Of a stretch of 64,000 nt of DNA, positions 23,944 to 32,474 are shown piece by piece (within the stretch, counting starts at the first letter, position 1; the number at the start of each line of letters is the position of its first letter). This DNA is from Streptomyces chromofuscus. GTDB lineage: Bacteria; Actinomycetota; Actinomycetes; Streptomycetales; Streptomycetaceae. The position numbers and the translations under genes were made by a program. The stretch covers positions 4,405,501 to 4,469,500 of the forward strand of contig NZ_CP063374.1 of the NCBI RefSeq assembly GCF_015160875.1, written 5' to 3'. Under the pieces are notes generated by a model. It ran no database searches. It was given only the letters and a program-made list of their open reading frames with translations, and was not told the origin of the DNA.

Positions 23944-25047
23944 GTGGCCGGAACCGTCACACACGATCCGCCGTCCGCCGCCGGAGGGCGGCCGGGCCGA
24001 CCGCTGATCGTCACCGAGGACGCCGACCTGCTCGACGACCTGCTGCGCCTGTGCGCGGCGGCCGGAGCCACACCGGAGGTCCATCACACCGTGCCCGACC
24101 GCGCCGGCGGCTGGGACACAGCGCCGCTGGTCCTGGTCGGGGACGACGCCGCGCGACGCGTCCGCGGAGCCGCGCGCAGACGAGGGGTGGTGCTGGTCGG
24201 CCGCGACCAGGACGACCCCGGCGTGTGGAAACGCGCGGTCCAGATCGGCGCCGACCACGTTCTGATGCTGCCCGACGGCGAGCAGTGGCTGGTCGACCGG
24301 ATCGCCGACGTCACCGAGGGCGTCGGCAGGCCCGCGCTCACCGTCGGCGTGATCGGCGGCCGGGGCGGATCCGGAGCGTCCACGCTCGCCTGCGCGCTCG
24401 CCGTCACCTCCGCGCGTGAGGGACTGCGCACCCTGCTCGTGGACGCCGACCCGCTGGGTGGCGGACTCGACGTACTCCTCGGCGGCGAGACCGCCGAAGG
24501 TCTGCGCTGGCCCGCCTTCGCCGCCTCGCGCGGCCGGGTCGGCAGCGGTGCCCTGGAGGAGTCCCTGCCCCAGCTGCACTCGCTGCGGGTGCTCAGCTGG
24601 GACCGCGGCGACTGCGTCGCCATCCCGCCGCAGGCCGTAAGGGCGGTGCTGGCCGCGGCCCGGCGCCGGGGCGGCACGGTCGTCGTCGACCTGCCGCGGC
24701 GGATCGACGACGGAACGGCCGAGGCCCTGGCCCAGCTCGACATCGGGCTCCTCGTGGTCCCCGCCGAACTGCGCGCGGTCGCGGCGGCGGCCCGAGTGGC
24801 GTCAGTGGCCGGCATGCTGCTGCGCGATCTGCGCGTGGCGGTGCGCGGGCCGTACGCGCCCGGCCTCGACGACCGTGAGGTGGCCCGGCTGCTCGGCCTG
24901 CCGCTGGCCGGCGAGGTGCCCGTCGAGGCCGGGCTGCTGCGCCCGGCCGAGGGCAGGACACCGCCCGGCGCGGACGGGCGCGGCCTACTGGCCCGGTTCT
25001 GCCTCGAGTTCTGGGAGCGGGCGCTGGTCGAGGCGGGTGCGGCATGA
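23944..25047 (+). CDS. ssd: Septum-site-determining protein Ssd / CpaE-like Tad ATPase
   Basis: A 367-residue protein with a receiver-like N-terminal domain (about 1-130) and a MinD/ParA-like domain. Its Walker A is GGRGGSGASTLA: the conserved lysine before T/S is replaced by alanine, as is usual for CpaE. The LLVDADPLGGGLD motif and VVVDLPRR Walker B are intact. Ssd in M. tuberculosis (Rv3660c) affects septation; in Tad systems CpaE/TadZ positions the secretion apparatus. GTG 23944 follows GGAAGGAA. It is the first gene of a six-gene tad operon and overlaps tadA (ATGA). Confidence 0.88.
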   Translation: MAGTVTHDPPSAAGGRPGRPLIVTEDADLLDDLLRLCAAAGATPEVHHTVPDRAGGWDTAPLVLVGDDAARRVRGAARRRGVVLVGRDQDDPGVWKRAVQIGADHVLMLPDGEQWLVDRIADVTEGVGRPALTVGVIGGRGGSGASTLACALAVTSAREGLRTLLVDADPLGGGLDVLLGGETAEGLRWPAFAASRGRVGSGALEESLPQLHSLRVLSWDRGDCVAIPPQAVRAVLAAARRRGGTVVVDLPRRIDDGTAEALAQLDIGLLVVPAELRAVAAAARVASVAGMLLRDLRVAVRGPYAPGLDDREVARLLGLPLAGEVPVEAGLLRPAEGRTPPGADGRGLLARFCLEFWERALVEAGAA

Positions 25048-26279
25048 GCGCCGTGGCGAGGCCCCTGCTGGACGGGGTGCGGCAGTGGCTGGCCGAGAGC
25101 GGCGCCGAGCCCACACCCGCGCGCGTGGCGCAGGCCCTGCGCGAGCAGGGCCGGGTGCTCGGCGACGCGGAAGTCCTGGGCGCGGCCGAGCAGTTGCGGT
25201 CGGAGCTGGTCGGCAGCGGTCCACTGGAGCCGCTGCTCGCCGATCCCTCGGTCACGGACGTGCTGGTCTCCGCGCCGGACCGGGTGTGGGTCGATCGGGG
25301 CGGCGGCCTTGAATTGACGTCCGTGTCCTTCGCGGACGCGGCGGCCGTCCGGCGCCTCGCGCAGCGGCTGGCCGCGGTGGCCGGGCGGCGCCTGGACGAC
25401 GCCCGGCCGTGGGTCGACGCCCGCCTGCCGGACGGCACGCGACTGCACGCGGTGCTGCCGCCGGTCGCCGTCGGCAGCACGTGCCTGTCGCTGCGAGTCG
25501 TCCGCCCGCGCGCGTTCACCCTCGACGAACTGGTGGCGGCGGGCACGGTGCCGCCGGGCGGGGACCGGGTGCTGCGGGCGTTGCTTCGGGCGCGGTTGTC
25601 CTTCCTGATCAGCGGCGGCACGGGCACCGGGAAGACGACCCTGCTCAGTGCGCTGCTCGGGCTGGTGAGGCCGGACGAGCGGATCGTGCTCGCGGAGGAC
25701 TCGGCGGAACTGCGGCCGGACCATCCGCATGTCGTGCGGCTGGAGACGCGGCCCGCGAACCAGGAGGGCGCCGGTCTCGTGACGCTGGAGGACCTGGTCC
25801 GGCAGGCGCTGCGGATGCGGCCCGACCGGCTCGTGGTCGGCGAGGTGCGCGGGGCCGAGGTGGTGCATCTGCTGGCCGCGTTGAACACCGGCCACGAGGG
25901 CGGTTGCGGGACCGTCCACGCCAACGCCGCCGCCGACGTCCCCGCCCGCCTGGAGGCCCTCGGTACGGCGGCCGGGCTCGACCGGGCCGCCCTGCACAGC
26001 CAGTTGGCGGCGGCGCTGTCGGTCGTACTGCACCTCGTGCGGGACCGGACCGGGACACGGCGGATCGCCGAGGTGCACGTGCTGGAGCGGGACGACTCCG
26101 GGTTGGTGCGGACGGTGCCCGCCCTGCGGTGGGGCGCGGAGGCCTTCGCGCGGGAGCGGGGGTGGGGGCGGCTGCGGGAGCTGCTCTGTGGTGGCGGCTG
26201 GGGACCGGGGCTCGCGGAGGACGAGGGGGGACTGCCCGCGTGGCAGGGACCGGGAAGGAGCGGTGAGCGGCATGGGTGA
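25044..26279 (+). CDS. tadA: Tad/Flp secretion ATPase TadA (CpaF-like)
   Basis: A 411-residue type II/IV secretion ATPase, the motor that assembles pilin-like subunits. Walker A SGGTGTGKTTLL is near residues 192-203. The Asp box ERIVLAEDSAEL, the Walker B RPDRLVVGEVRG and the His box TGHEGGCGTVHAN are all present, so catalysis is expected. The N-terminal part has the CpaF-type SDxxV-like ADPSVTDVLVS segment. It overlaps ssd at the start and tadB at the end. Rv3659c is the mycobacterial counterpart in the same order. Confidence 0.93.
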   Translation: MSAVARPLLDGVRQWLAESGAEPTPARVAQALREQGRVLGDAEVLGAAEQLRSELVGSGPLEPLLADPSVTDVLVSAPDRVWVDRGGGLELTSVSFADAAAVRRLAQRLAAVAGRRLDDARPWVDARLPDGTRLHAVLPPVAVGSTCLSLRVVRPRAFTLDELVAAGTVPPGGDRVLRALLRARLSFLISGGTGTGKTTLLSALLGLVRPDERIVLAEDSAELRPDHPHVVRLETRPANQEGAGLVTLEDLVRQALRMRPDRLVVGEVRGAEVVHLLAALNTGHEGGCGTVHANAAADVPARLEALGTAAGLDRAALHSQLAAALSVVLHLVRDRTGTRRIAEVHVLERDDSGLVRTVPALRWGAEAFARERGWGRLRELLCGGGWGPGLAEDEGGLPAWQGPGRSGERHG

Positions 26280-27132
26280 GACGGCGATGAGCGCGGCCCT
26301 GGTGTGCGCCGGGGCGGCCGCGTGGGTGATGAGCGACCGGCACTCCGGCGCACGACGGGCGCGACTGCTGCTGGCCGGCCCCGGCGTGGTGGGCAGTGGT
26401 CCTCCGGCAGGGCGGCGGTGGGTCGACGAGCTGCGGCGGGCCCGGGGGCGGCTGCGCGTCGAGTGGTGGGCGCCGGTCGTCGGGCTGGTGCTCGGGGTGC
26501 TCGGGTCGTCGGCGCTGCCGGTCGTCGCCGGGGCGGCCGGGGTGCCGGTGCTGCGGCGGGTGCGGCTCGCCGGCGAGGCACGGCGGGCGCGGGAGCGGCG
26601 GGGCGATGCGGTGATCGCGCTGTGCTCGGCGCTCGCCGGGGAGGTGAGGGCCGGGCGGCAGCCGGGCGAGGCCCTGCTGCGGGCCGCGCGGGACTCCGGT
26701 GGGCTCGGTGAGGGGCAGGCGGCGGTACTGGCGGCGGCACGGTTCGGCGGGGACGTGCCGGAGGCGCTCGCGGTGGCGGCCCTGCAGCCGGGAGCCGACG
26801 GGCTGCTGGGGCTGGCGGCGTGCTGGCGGGTCGCGGTCGACCGTGGCGCGGGTCTCGCCGCCGGACTCGACCGGCTGGAGGCCGCCCTGCGGGCGGAACG
26901 CGACCAGCGCGCCGAGGTGCGGGCCCAGTTGGCGGGATCCCGTTCCACGGCGGTGATGCTCGCCGCGCTGCCGGCGCTCGGCATCCTCCTCGGCACCGCG
27001 CTCGGCGCCGACCCGCTGCACGTGCTGCTGCACACCGGCGCGGGGCTGGGCTGCCTGCTGCTGGGCGCGGTGCTGGAAGGCGTGGGTCTGTGGTGGGCGC
27101 TGCGCATCGTGCGGGGAGCGGAGGCGGCGTGA
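26272..27132 (+). CDS. tadB: Tad inner-membrane platform protein TadB-like
   Basis: A 286-residue type II secretion F-domain protein. Hydrophobic segments lie near residues 60-95 and two close to the C-terminus. The cytoplasmic helical F domain between them contains AGEVRAGRQPGEAL and the GLAAGLDRLEAALRAE helix. I choose ATG 26272, about eleven bases after GGGAAGGAG, rather than GTG 26263, which abuts the ribosome-binding site. It overlaps the tadA stop. With TadC it forms the membrane platform driven by TadA. Confidence 0.8.
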   Translation: MGETAMSAALVCAGAAAWVMSDRHSGARRARLLLAGPGVVGSGPPAGRRWVDELRRARGRLRVEWWAPVVGLVLGVLGSSALPVVAGAAGVPVLRRVRLAGEARRARERRGDAVIALCSALAGEVRAGRQPGEALLRAARDSGGLGEGQAAVLAAARFGGDVPEALAVAALQPGADGLLGLAACWRVAVDRGAGLAAGLDRLEAALRAERDQRAEVRAQLAGSRSTAVMLAALPALGILLGTALGADPLHVLLHTGAGLGCLLLGAVLEGVGLWWALRIVRGAEAA

Positions 27133-27914
27133 GCGCGGAAGTTGTCCACAGGCTGGGGGTGGCCCTGGGGGCGGTGCTGGCCGTGGTGTGGGTCGTGCGC
27201 TGGGCGACGGGCGTACGCCGGGAACGCCGGGTGCGCAGGCGGCTGGCCGAGCTGCTGGACTGTGCGGCCACCGTCCCGGGTCGGCGCTTCGTGGCGGCGG
27301 ACTCCGTACGGCGCTGGTGGCCGACGGCCGCCGTGGTCGGTGCCGGGTGGGTGCTGGTCGGCGGGGGCGTCGGTGTCGTCGTGGGGCTGGTCGCCGCGGT
27401 CGGGGTGTGGCGGTGGCGCCGACGGCGGACGACGGCAGCCACGAGCGAGTCTCTCGACCCGCGTGAGGCCACCCGGCAACTGCCGCTCGCCGCCGATCTC
27501 GTGGCCGCCTGCAGTGCGGCCGGTGCCGGTCCGGTGATCGCCGCGCAGGCCGTGGGCGAGGCCCTGGGCGGTCCGGTCGGGGAGGCGCTGGCGCGCGGGG
27601 CGGCGCAGGTTCGGCTCGGTGGTGAACCGGCCGAGGCCTGGCGCGGGTTGGCCGCCACGCCGGGCGCCGACGCCCTGGCCCGGCTGCTGGAACGGGCCGA
27701 CGTGTCGGGACTCCCCGCGGCGGCACCGGTCGCGCGGATCGCGGCGGACGCTCGCGCCGACTGGGCCCGCGGCGCCACGGCACGGGCACGCCGAGCGGCG
27801 GTGATGGTCACCGCGCCCGTCGGGTTGTGCTTCCTGCCCGCCTTCGTCGCGGTCGGTGTGCTGCCCGTGGTGATCGGGCTGGCGGGTGGGGTGTTGGGAG
27901 GGGGCGGCGGATGA
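27129..27914 (+). CDS. tadC: Tad inner-membrane platform protein TadC-like
   Basis: A 261-residue F-domain protein with membrane segments near residues 5-25 and 65-95 and two at the C-terminus (VGLCFLPAFVAVGVLPVVIG). The central helical domain has LPLAADLVAACSAAGAGP and AWRGLAATPGADALARLL. GTG 27129 overlaps the tadB stop (GTGA). After its stop there is a 115-base gap before the pilin-like gene, where extra transcription for the pilin may start. Confidence 0.8.
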   Translation: MSAEVVHRLGVALGAVLAVVWVVRWATGVRRERRVRRRLAELLDCAATVPGRRFVAADSVRRWWPTAAVVGAGWVLVGGGVGVVVGLVAAVGVWRWRRRRTTAATSESLDPREATRQLPLAADLVAACSAAGAGPVIAAQAVGEALGGPVGEALARGAAQVRLGGEPAEAWRGLAATPGADALARLLERADVSGLPAAAPVARIAADARADWARGATARARRAAVMVTAPVGLCFLPAFVAVGVLPVVIGLAGGVLGGGGG

Positions 27915-28029
27915 GGGGTGGGTGAGGACGGGAGTGCGGTCTGCCCAGGACGGACGGCTCTTGAGCGACGACGGATCTTGAATCAACGAACAGCTGCGAT
28001 CAACAAAACGGAACCTCACAGGGGTTGAG

Positions 28030-28239
28030 ATGAGCAAGGCGGTGCGGGCACGCGTGCGTGCTCTGGTGTGGCGGATGCGGGGCACCCGGAAGGATGCGGG
28101 GATGGTCACCTCCGAGTACGCGGTGGGGATCGTCGCGGCGGCGGCCTTCGCGGTGCTGCTCTACAAGGTCGTGACGAGCGGGCAGGTCAGTGCGGAACTG
28201 CAGAACATCGTCAAGGACGCCCTCAATGCGCGGATGTGA
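28030..28239 (+). CDS. DUF4244 Flp-pilin-like peptide
   Basis: A 69-residue peptide with a positively charged leader and the prepilin cleavage region DAG/MVTSEYAVG. Glutamate is at +5 and tyrosine at +6 after the glycine, the Flp/type IVb pilin signature, followed by a hydrophobic helix to about residue 47. It is the probable major pilin-like subunit of the Tad system. The 115-base gap and GGGGTTGAG before the ATG suggest separate, stronger translation. It overlaps the next gene by 14 bases. No prepilin peptidase is in the window. Confidence 0.85.
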   Translation: MSKAVRARVRALVWRMRGTRKDAGMVTSEYAVGIVAAAAFAVLLYKVVTSGQVSAELQNIVKDALNARM

Positions 28240-28717
28240 GTGGCGGGGGCGGGGCGCGGACCGGGGCTTCGTGACGGCGGAGGCGGCGCTGGTCCTGCCC
28301 GTGCTGGTGATGTTCGCGATGGGGCTGGTCTGGGCGCTGCTCGTGGTGGCCGCGCAGATCCAGTGCGTGGACGCGGCCCGGACGGGCGCCCGCGCGGCGG
28401 CCCGGCAGGACCCGCACGACGCGGTCGTCGAGGTGACCCGCGAGGCGGCGCCACGCGGGGCGAAGGTCACGATCAGCCGGGAGGGCGACCGGGTCCGGGT
28501 CGTGGTCGTGGCCAGGGCACCGGTGCTGGGCCGGCTGTCGTACGAGCTGCGGGAGGAAGCCTTCGCGGTGGCCGAGGAGGCCGTGGCGGAGGAAGCCGTC
28601 GCGGCGGCGGAGGAGGAGGCCGTGGCGGAGGGGACGGCGGCCGGGCGGGGGCCGGTGGCCGGGCGGGGGCCGGTGGCCCAGGGGACGACGGTGGAGGTGG
28701 CAAGTGAGAGGAGGTGA
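28226..28717 (+). CDS. TadE-like pseudopilin with Glu/Ala-rich tail
   Basis: A 163-residue TadE-family protein. The prepilin-like motif DRG/FVTAEAALVLPVLV carries Glu+5 and begins the single membrane helix. A small beta-rich domain follows. The last 45 residues are low-complexity (AEEAVAEEAV repeats, then GRGPVAGRGPVAQG). ATG 28226 lies inside the pilin gene, so translation is coupled; the upstream frame is not needed. TadE proteins are minor pseudopilins cleaved by the prepilin peptidase. The tail repeats are unusual and probably variable. Confidence 0.8.
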   Translation: MRGCEWRGRGADRGFVTAEAALVLPVLVMFAMGLVWALLVVAAQIQCVDAARTGARAAARQDPHDAVVEVTREAAPRGAKVTISREGDRVRVVVVARAPVLGRLSYELREEAFAVAEEAVAEEAVAAAEEEAVAEGTAAGRGPVAGRGPVAQGTTVEVASERR

Positions 28718-29084
28718 CGGGGACCGGGGGTCCGCCACCGTCTGGAGTGTCGGTGCGATCGCCGTCCTGTGTGTCGTGTTCGGGGTGATCCTCGCGCTGG
28801 GGCAGGCCGCGGTGACCCGGCACCGCGCGGCCGGCGGCGCGGATCTCGCGGCGCTCGCTGCGGCGGACCACTGGGCGGAGGGCACCGAGGCGGCATGCGC
28901 CCGGGCGGCAGGGGCGGCGGGGGCGCAGGGCACGCGGCTGGTGCGGTGCGTGGTGGTGGGCGAGATCGCGGACGTGACAGCGGCGTCGGGAACAGGGCCG
29001 TTCACCGTGGAGGTCAGGGCCCGGGCGGGTCCTCCGGAGGCGGTGACGCCGACCCCGGGCGAGGGTTCTTCGGTTGTCCCGTAG
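28704..29084 (+). CDS. TadE-like protein of the helicase/secretion neighbourhood
   Basis: A 126-residue protein starting MRGGDGDRGSATVWSV, then a hydrophobic helix (GAIAVLCVVFGVILALGQAAV) and a small extracytoplasmic domain with two cysteines (ACARAAG and VRCVVVG) that could pair. This is the Rv3654c-type protein known as a TadE-like member of the helicase/secretion neighbourhood. GTG 28704 overlaps the previous gene by 14 bases and has GGAGG eight bases upstream. It closes the tad operon; the convergent helicase gene ends 246 bases later. Confidence 0.8.
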   Translation: MRGGDGDRGSATVWSVGAIAVLCVVFGVILALGQAAVTRHRAAGGADLAALAAADHWAEGTEAACARAAGAAGAQGTRLVRCVVVGEIADVTAASGTGPFTVEVRARAGPPEAVTPTPGEGSSVVP

Positions 29085-29329
29085 CCCAACGGGTCGGCCC
29101 TGGGGGCCTCCGGGTGCCGAGTTGCCCTCGGGCCGGCCCTGAGACCTTCGGGCTCCCCCATGGGCCCCGGGCTGTCCTTGAGGTTCCGCCGGCCGCCCTT
29201 TACGGCTTCGCGCTGTCCCTTAAGGCCCCTCCCCGCTGCCCTTCGGCCCTGGACTGTTCCGAGGCTTCTCCGACTACTGCTGAGGCCGGCGGTCGACGCC
29301 TTCGGCTCTGTCGGCGTCCCTTCCGGCAC

Positions 29330-31951
29330 CTACCGCCCCGTCGGCGTCCCTTCCGGCCCCTCCGGTTCCACTGACCTCTCCGGCAATGGCCCCTGCTCCT
29401 CCATTGACCCCTCCTGCTCCACAGGCTCCTCCGGCTGCGTCTCCTCCAGCGTCGGCGGCGTCCCTACCGCCCCCTCCGGCTCCTCCCGCCCCGTCGGCCG
29501 CCCCTCCGCCGCGCCCCGCAGCAGCACCGTCAGGAGTCGCACGGCACCCCGCTTGTGCAGCGGATCGTTGCCGTTGCCGCACTTGGGGGACTGGATGCAG
29601 GACGGGCAGCCGCTGTCGCACTCGCAGGACGCGATGGCCTCGCGGGTGGCGGTGAGCCAGGCCTGGGCAGTGTGGAAGGCGCGTTCCGCGAAGCCCGCGC
29701 CGCCCGGGTGGCCGTCGTAGACGAAGACCGTCGGCAGGAGCGTGTCGGGGTGCAGAGGGATCGACACGCCGCCGATGTCCCAGCGGTCGCAGGTCGCGAA
29801 GAGGGGCAGCATGCCGATCGACGCGTGCTCGGCGGCGTGCAGGGCGCCACCGAGGATCTCGGGGCCGATGCGGGCCTCGTCCAGCTGGTCCTCGGTGACC
29901 GTCCACCACACGGCGCGCGTGCGCAGGGTGCGCGGAGGGAGGTCGAGTTTGGTCTCGCCCAGCACCTCGCCGGTGATGAGGCGGCGGCGGAGGAAGGAGA
30001 CGACCTGGTTGGTGACCTCGACCGAGCCGTAGCAGAGGCGGCCCTGGCCCCATGGCACCTCGACGTCCGTCTCCAGGACGGAGATCGTCGTGGTGTCGCG
30101 GGCCACCGTGGAGTACGGCGGGCTCGCCTCCTCGACCAGGGCGACCGAGTCGTCCAGGTCGAGGGAGCGCACGAGGTAGGTGCGGCCCTGGTGGAGGTGG
30201 ACGGCGCCCTCGTGGACGGTCGTGTGCGCGGCGCCCGCGTCGACCGTGCCCAGCAGACGGCCGGTGCCCGCTTCGACGATCTGGACGGGCCGGCCGCCCT
30301 CGCCCCGGATGTCGGCCAGATCGGCGGCCCGCTCCCGGCGCGTCCAGTGCCAGGCCTTCGTCCGGCGGCGCAGCAGTTTCGCGGCCTCCAGCTGCGGCAG
30401 CAGCTCCGCGCAGGCGGGGCCGAACAGCTCCAGGTCGTCCTCGACCAGGGGAAGCTCCTCGGCCGCCGCGCACAGGTGGGGCGCGAGGACGTACGGGTTG
30501 TCGGGGTCGAGGACGGTCGATTCCACCGGCCGGTCGAACAGGGCCTCCGGATGGTGGACGAGGAAGGTGTCCAGCGGGTCGTCGCGGGCCACCAGGACGG
30601 CCAGCGCGCCCTGCCCGGAGCGGCCCGCCCGGCCCGCCTGCTGCCAGAGGGAGGCGCGCGTGCCCGGGTAGCCGGCGATCACGACCGCGTCCAGGCCGGA
30701 GACGTCGACGCCCAGCTCCAGCGCGGTGGTGGCGGCCAGGGCGAGCAGTTCGCCGGAGTGCAGGGCGCGTTCCAGGGCGCGGCGCTCCTCGGGGAGGTAG
30801 CCGCCCCGGTAGGCCGCGACACGCCGGGACAGGGAGCGGTCGATCTCCATGAGCCGCTCCTGGGCGATCACGGAGATCAGCTCGGCGCCGCGCCGGGAGC
30901 GTACGAAGGCGACCGTACGGACGCCCTGGAGCGTGAGGTCGGTGAGCAGGTCGGCGGTCTCGGCCGTGGCGGTACGGCGGACGGGGGCGCCCTTCTCGCC
31001 CTGGAGCTCGGTGAGCGGGGGCTCCCACAGGGCGAAGACCAGCTCCCCGCGCGGGGAGGCGTCGTCGGCGACCTCCACGACCGGGAGGCCGGTGAGGCGG
31101 CGGGCGGCCACGGCCGGTTCGGCGGCGGTCGCGGAGGCGAGCAGGAAGACCGGCGAGGAGCCGTAGCGGGCGCACAGGCGGCGCAGGCGGCGCAGCACCT
31201 GGGCGACGTGCGAGCCGAAGACGCCGCGGTAGGTGTGGCACTCGTCGATGACGACGTACTTCAGCGCCTTCAGGAAGGAGGCCCAGCGGGGATGGGAGGG
31301 CAATATGCCCCGGTGCAGCATGTCGGGGTTGGTCAGGACGTAGGTCGCGTACTGGCGGATCCACTCGCGTTCCTCGAACGGGGTGTCGCCGTCGTACACG
31401 GCCGGGCGTACCGCCTGGCCCAGAGGACGCGAAAGGTCCTTCACGGCTCGGCACTGGTCCGCCGCGAGGGCCTTGGTGGGGGCGAGGTAGAGGGCGGTGG
31501 CACCGCGGCCGTTCGGGGCCTCGGAGCCGTCCAGGAGCGTCGAGAAGACCGGGACCAGGTACGCCAGGGACTTGCCGGACGCCGTGCCGGTGGCGACGAC
31601 CACTGATTCGCCGTTCAGCGCGTGCTCGGCGGCCCGCGCCTGGTGGGCCCACGGGTGTTCGATGCCCGCGGCGCGCACCGCGGCGAGCACCTCGGATCGG
31701 ATCCGGTCCGGCCAGACTGCATGCCGACCCGCGCGCGGGGGCAAGTGCTCCGTATGAGTGATGCGCGAAGCCCTGTTCGGTCCCGAGGCGAGCCGGTCCA
31801 GGACCGTGCCCGGCGTGGGGCGGGATGCGGTGTCCGTCGGGTGTCGATCGGATCGGTGATTCTTGGCCATCGGCACCGAGTGTGTCACCGGCGTGACGGA
31901 CAATGGGTCCAAGGCGTCGTGCACGCCTGCCGGTAAGTGATTGAATGCCAT
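29330..31951 (-). CDS. SftH/MrfA-like DEAH-box helicase with C-terminal four-cysteine domain
   Basis: An 873-residue superfamily 2 helicase. Motif I ATGTASGKS, motif II DECH, motif III SATAA and motif VI QQAGRAGRSGQG are present. The C-terminal MZB-like domain has four cysteines (CECDSGCPSCIQSPKCGNGND region) expected to bind zinc. This matches mycobacterial SftH and B. subtilis MrfA, 3'-5' DNA helicases; MrfA acts in mitomycin repair. I start at ATG 31951 (MAFNHLPAG), a start I recall as conserved in Streptomyces; ATG 31870 is an alternative. The last 55 residues are Glu/Pro/Gly-rich and repetitive. It faces the tad operon, as in mycobacteria. Confidence 0.88.
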   Translation of the reverse strand: MAFNHLPAGVHDALDPLSVTPVTHSVPMAKNHRSDRHPTDTASRPTPGTVLDRLASGPNRASRITHTEHLPPRAGRHAVWPDRIRSEVLAAVRAAGIEHPWAHQARAAEHALNGESVVVATGTASGKSLAYLVPVFSTLLDGSEAPNGRGATALYLAPTKALAADQCRAVKDLSRPLGQAVRPAVYDGDTPFEEREWIRQYATYVLTNPDMLHRGILPSHPRWASFLKALKYVVIDECHTYRGVFGSHVAQVLRRLRRLCARYGSSPVFLLASATAAEPAVAARRLTGLPVVEVADDASPRGELVFALWEPPLTELQGEKGAPVRRTATAETADLLTDLTLQGVRTVAFVRSRRGAELISVIAQERLMEIDRSLSRRVAAYRGGYLPEERRALERALHSGELLALAATTALELGVDVSGLDAVVIAGYPGTRASLWQQAGRAGRSGQGALAVLVARDDPLDTFLVHHPEALFDRPVESTVLDPDNPYVLAPHLCAAAEELPLVEDDLELFGPACAELLPQLEAAKLLRRRTKAWHWTRRERAADLADIRGEGGRPVQIVEAGTGRLLGTVDAGAAHTTVHEGAVHLHQGRTYLVRSLDLDDSVALVEEASPPYSTVARDTTTISVLETDVEVPWGQGRLCYGSVEVTNQVVSFLRRRLITGEVLGETKLDLPPRTLRTRAVWWTVTEDQLDEARIGPEILGGALHAAEHASIGMLPLFATCDRWDIGGVSIPLHPDTLLPTVFVYDGHPGGAGFAERAFHTAQAWLTATREAIASCECDSGCPSCIQSPKCGNGNDPLHKRGAVRLLTVLLRGAAEGRPTGREEPEGAVGTPPTLEETQPEEPVEQEGSMEEQGPLPERSVEPEGPEGTPTGR

Positions 31952-32030
31952 CGCGGCTGGCGAACCGTCCTGGGGGATCTGCCGAGATGTCCTGAGGACG
32001 ACCGCTCGATAGCAAGGTGCTGGAGGATCC

Positions 32031-32372
32031 GTGGACCTGTCCCTGTCGACCGAGACCATCGGCGATCGCACGATCGTCAGGGTCGGTGGCGAAATCGACG
32101 TATATACCGCGCCCAAGCTGCGCGAGCAGCTGGTCGAGCTGGTGAACGACGGCAGTTTCCACCTCGTCGTCGACATGGAGGGCGTGGACTTCCTCGACTC
32201 CACCGGGCTCGGCGTGCTGGTCGGTGGCCTGAAGCGGGTGCGTGCCCATGAGGGCTCCCTGCGCCTGGTCTGCAACCAGGAGCACATTCTGAAGATCTTC
32301 CGCATCACCGGCCTCACCAAGGTGTTCCCGATTCACACCTCGGTCGAGGAAGCGGTAGCGGCCACCGACTGA
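32031..32372 (+). CDS. bldG: Anti-anti-sigma factor BldG
   Basis: A 113-residue STAS-domain protein. The phosphorylation site is Ser57 in FLDSTGLGVL, the typical SpoIIAA position. In S. coelicolor BldG is essential for aerial growth and antibiotic production and binds several anti-sigma factors. The length and sequence match that protein. GTG 32031 is preceded by GGAGG. The long upstream region overlaps the start of the divergent helicase gene. A strong hairpin follows the stop and separates it from the partner anti-sigma gene, which fits the mono- and polycistronic transcripts known for this locus. Confidence 0.97.
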   Translation: MDLSLSTETIGDRTIVRVGGEIDVYTAPKLREQLVELVNDGSFHLVVDMEGVDFLDSTGLGVLVGGLKRVRAHEGSLRLVCNQEHILKIFRITGLTKVFPIHTSVEEAVAATD

Positions 32373-32375
32373 TCA

Positions 32376-32402
32376 CCGACCCGGGCCGTGAGCCCGGGTC
32401 GG
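32376..32402 (+). terminator. Intercistronic hairpin between bldG and the anti-sigma gene
   Basis: An 11-bp perfect stem (32376-32386 with 32392-32402) and a 5-base loop, starting four bases after the bldG stop. No U-run, so it may act as a partial terminator or processing/stability element. Confidence 0.65.
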
Positions 32403-32474
32403 CAGATGTGAAGACGGGGGCTGGGCTTTCGGCGGCCCGGCCCCCGAGCACGCCCGTAGCTCCGAGGGGGATGC

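Noticed and set aside
27142..27150. A TTGTCCACA DnaA box at the start of tadC
   Set aside because: It is a single box inside a coding region with no neighbour; chance occurrence is likely.
24084..28109. A minus-strand open frame of 1341 codons opposite the tad operon
   Set aside because: It is Pro/Arg/Ser/Ala-rich shadow sequence across five clearly coding genes on the plus strand.
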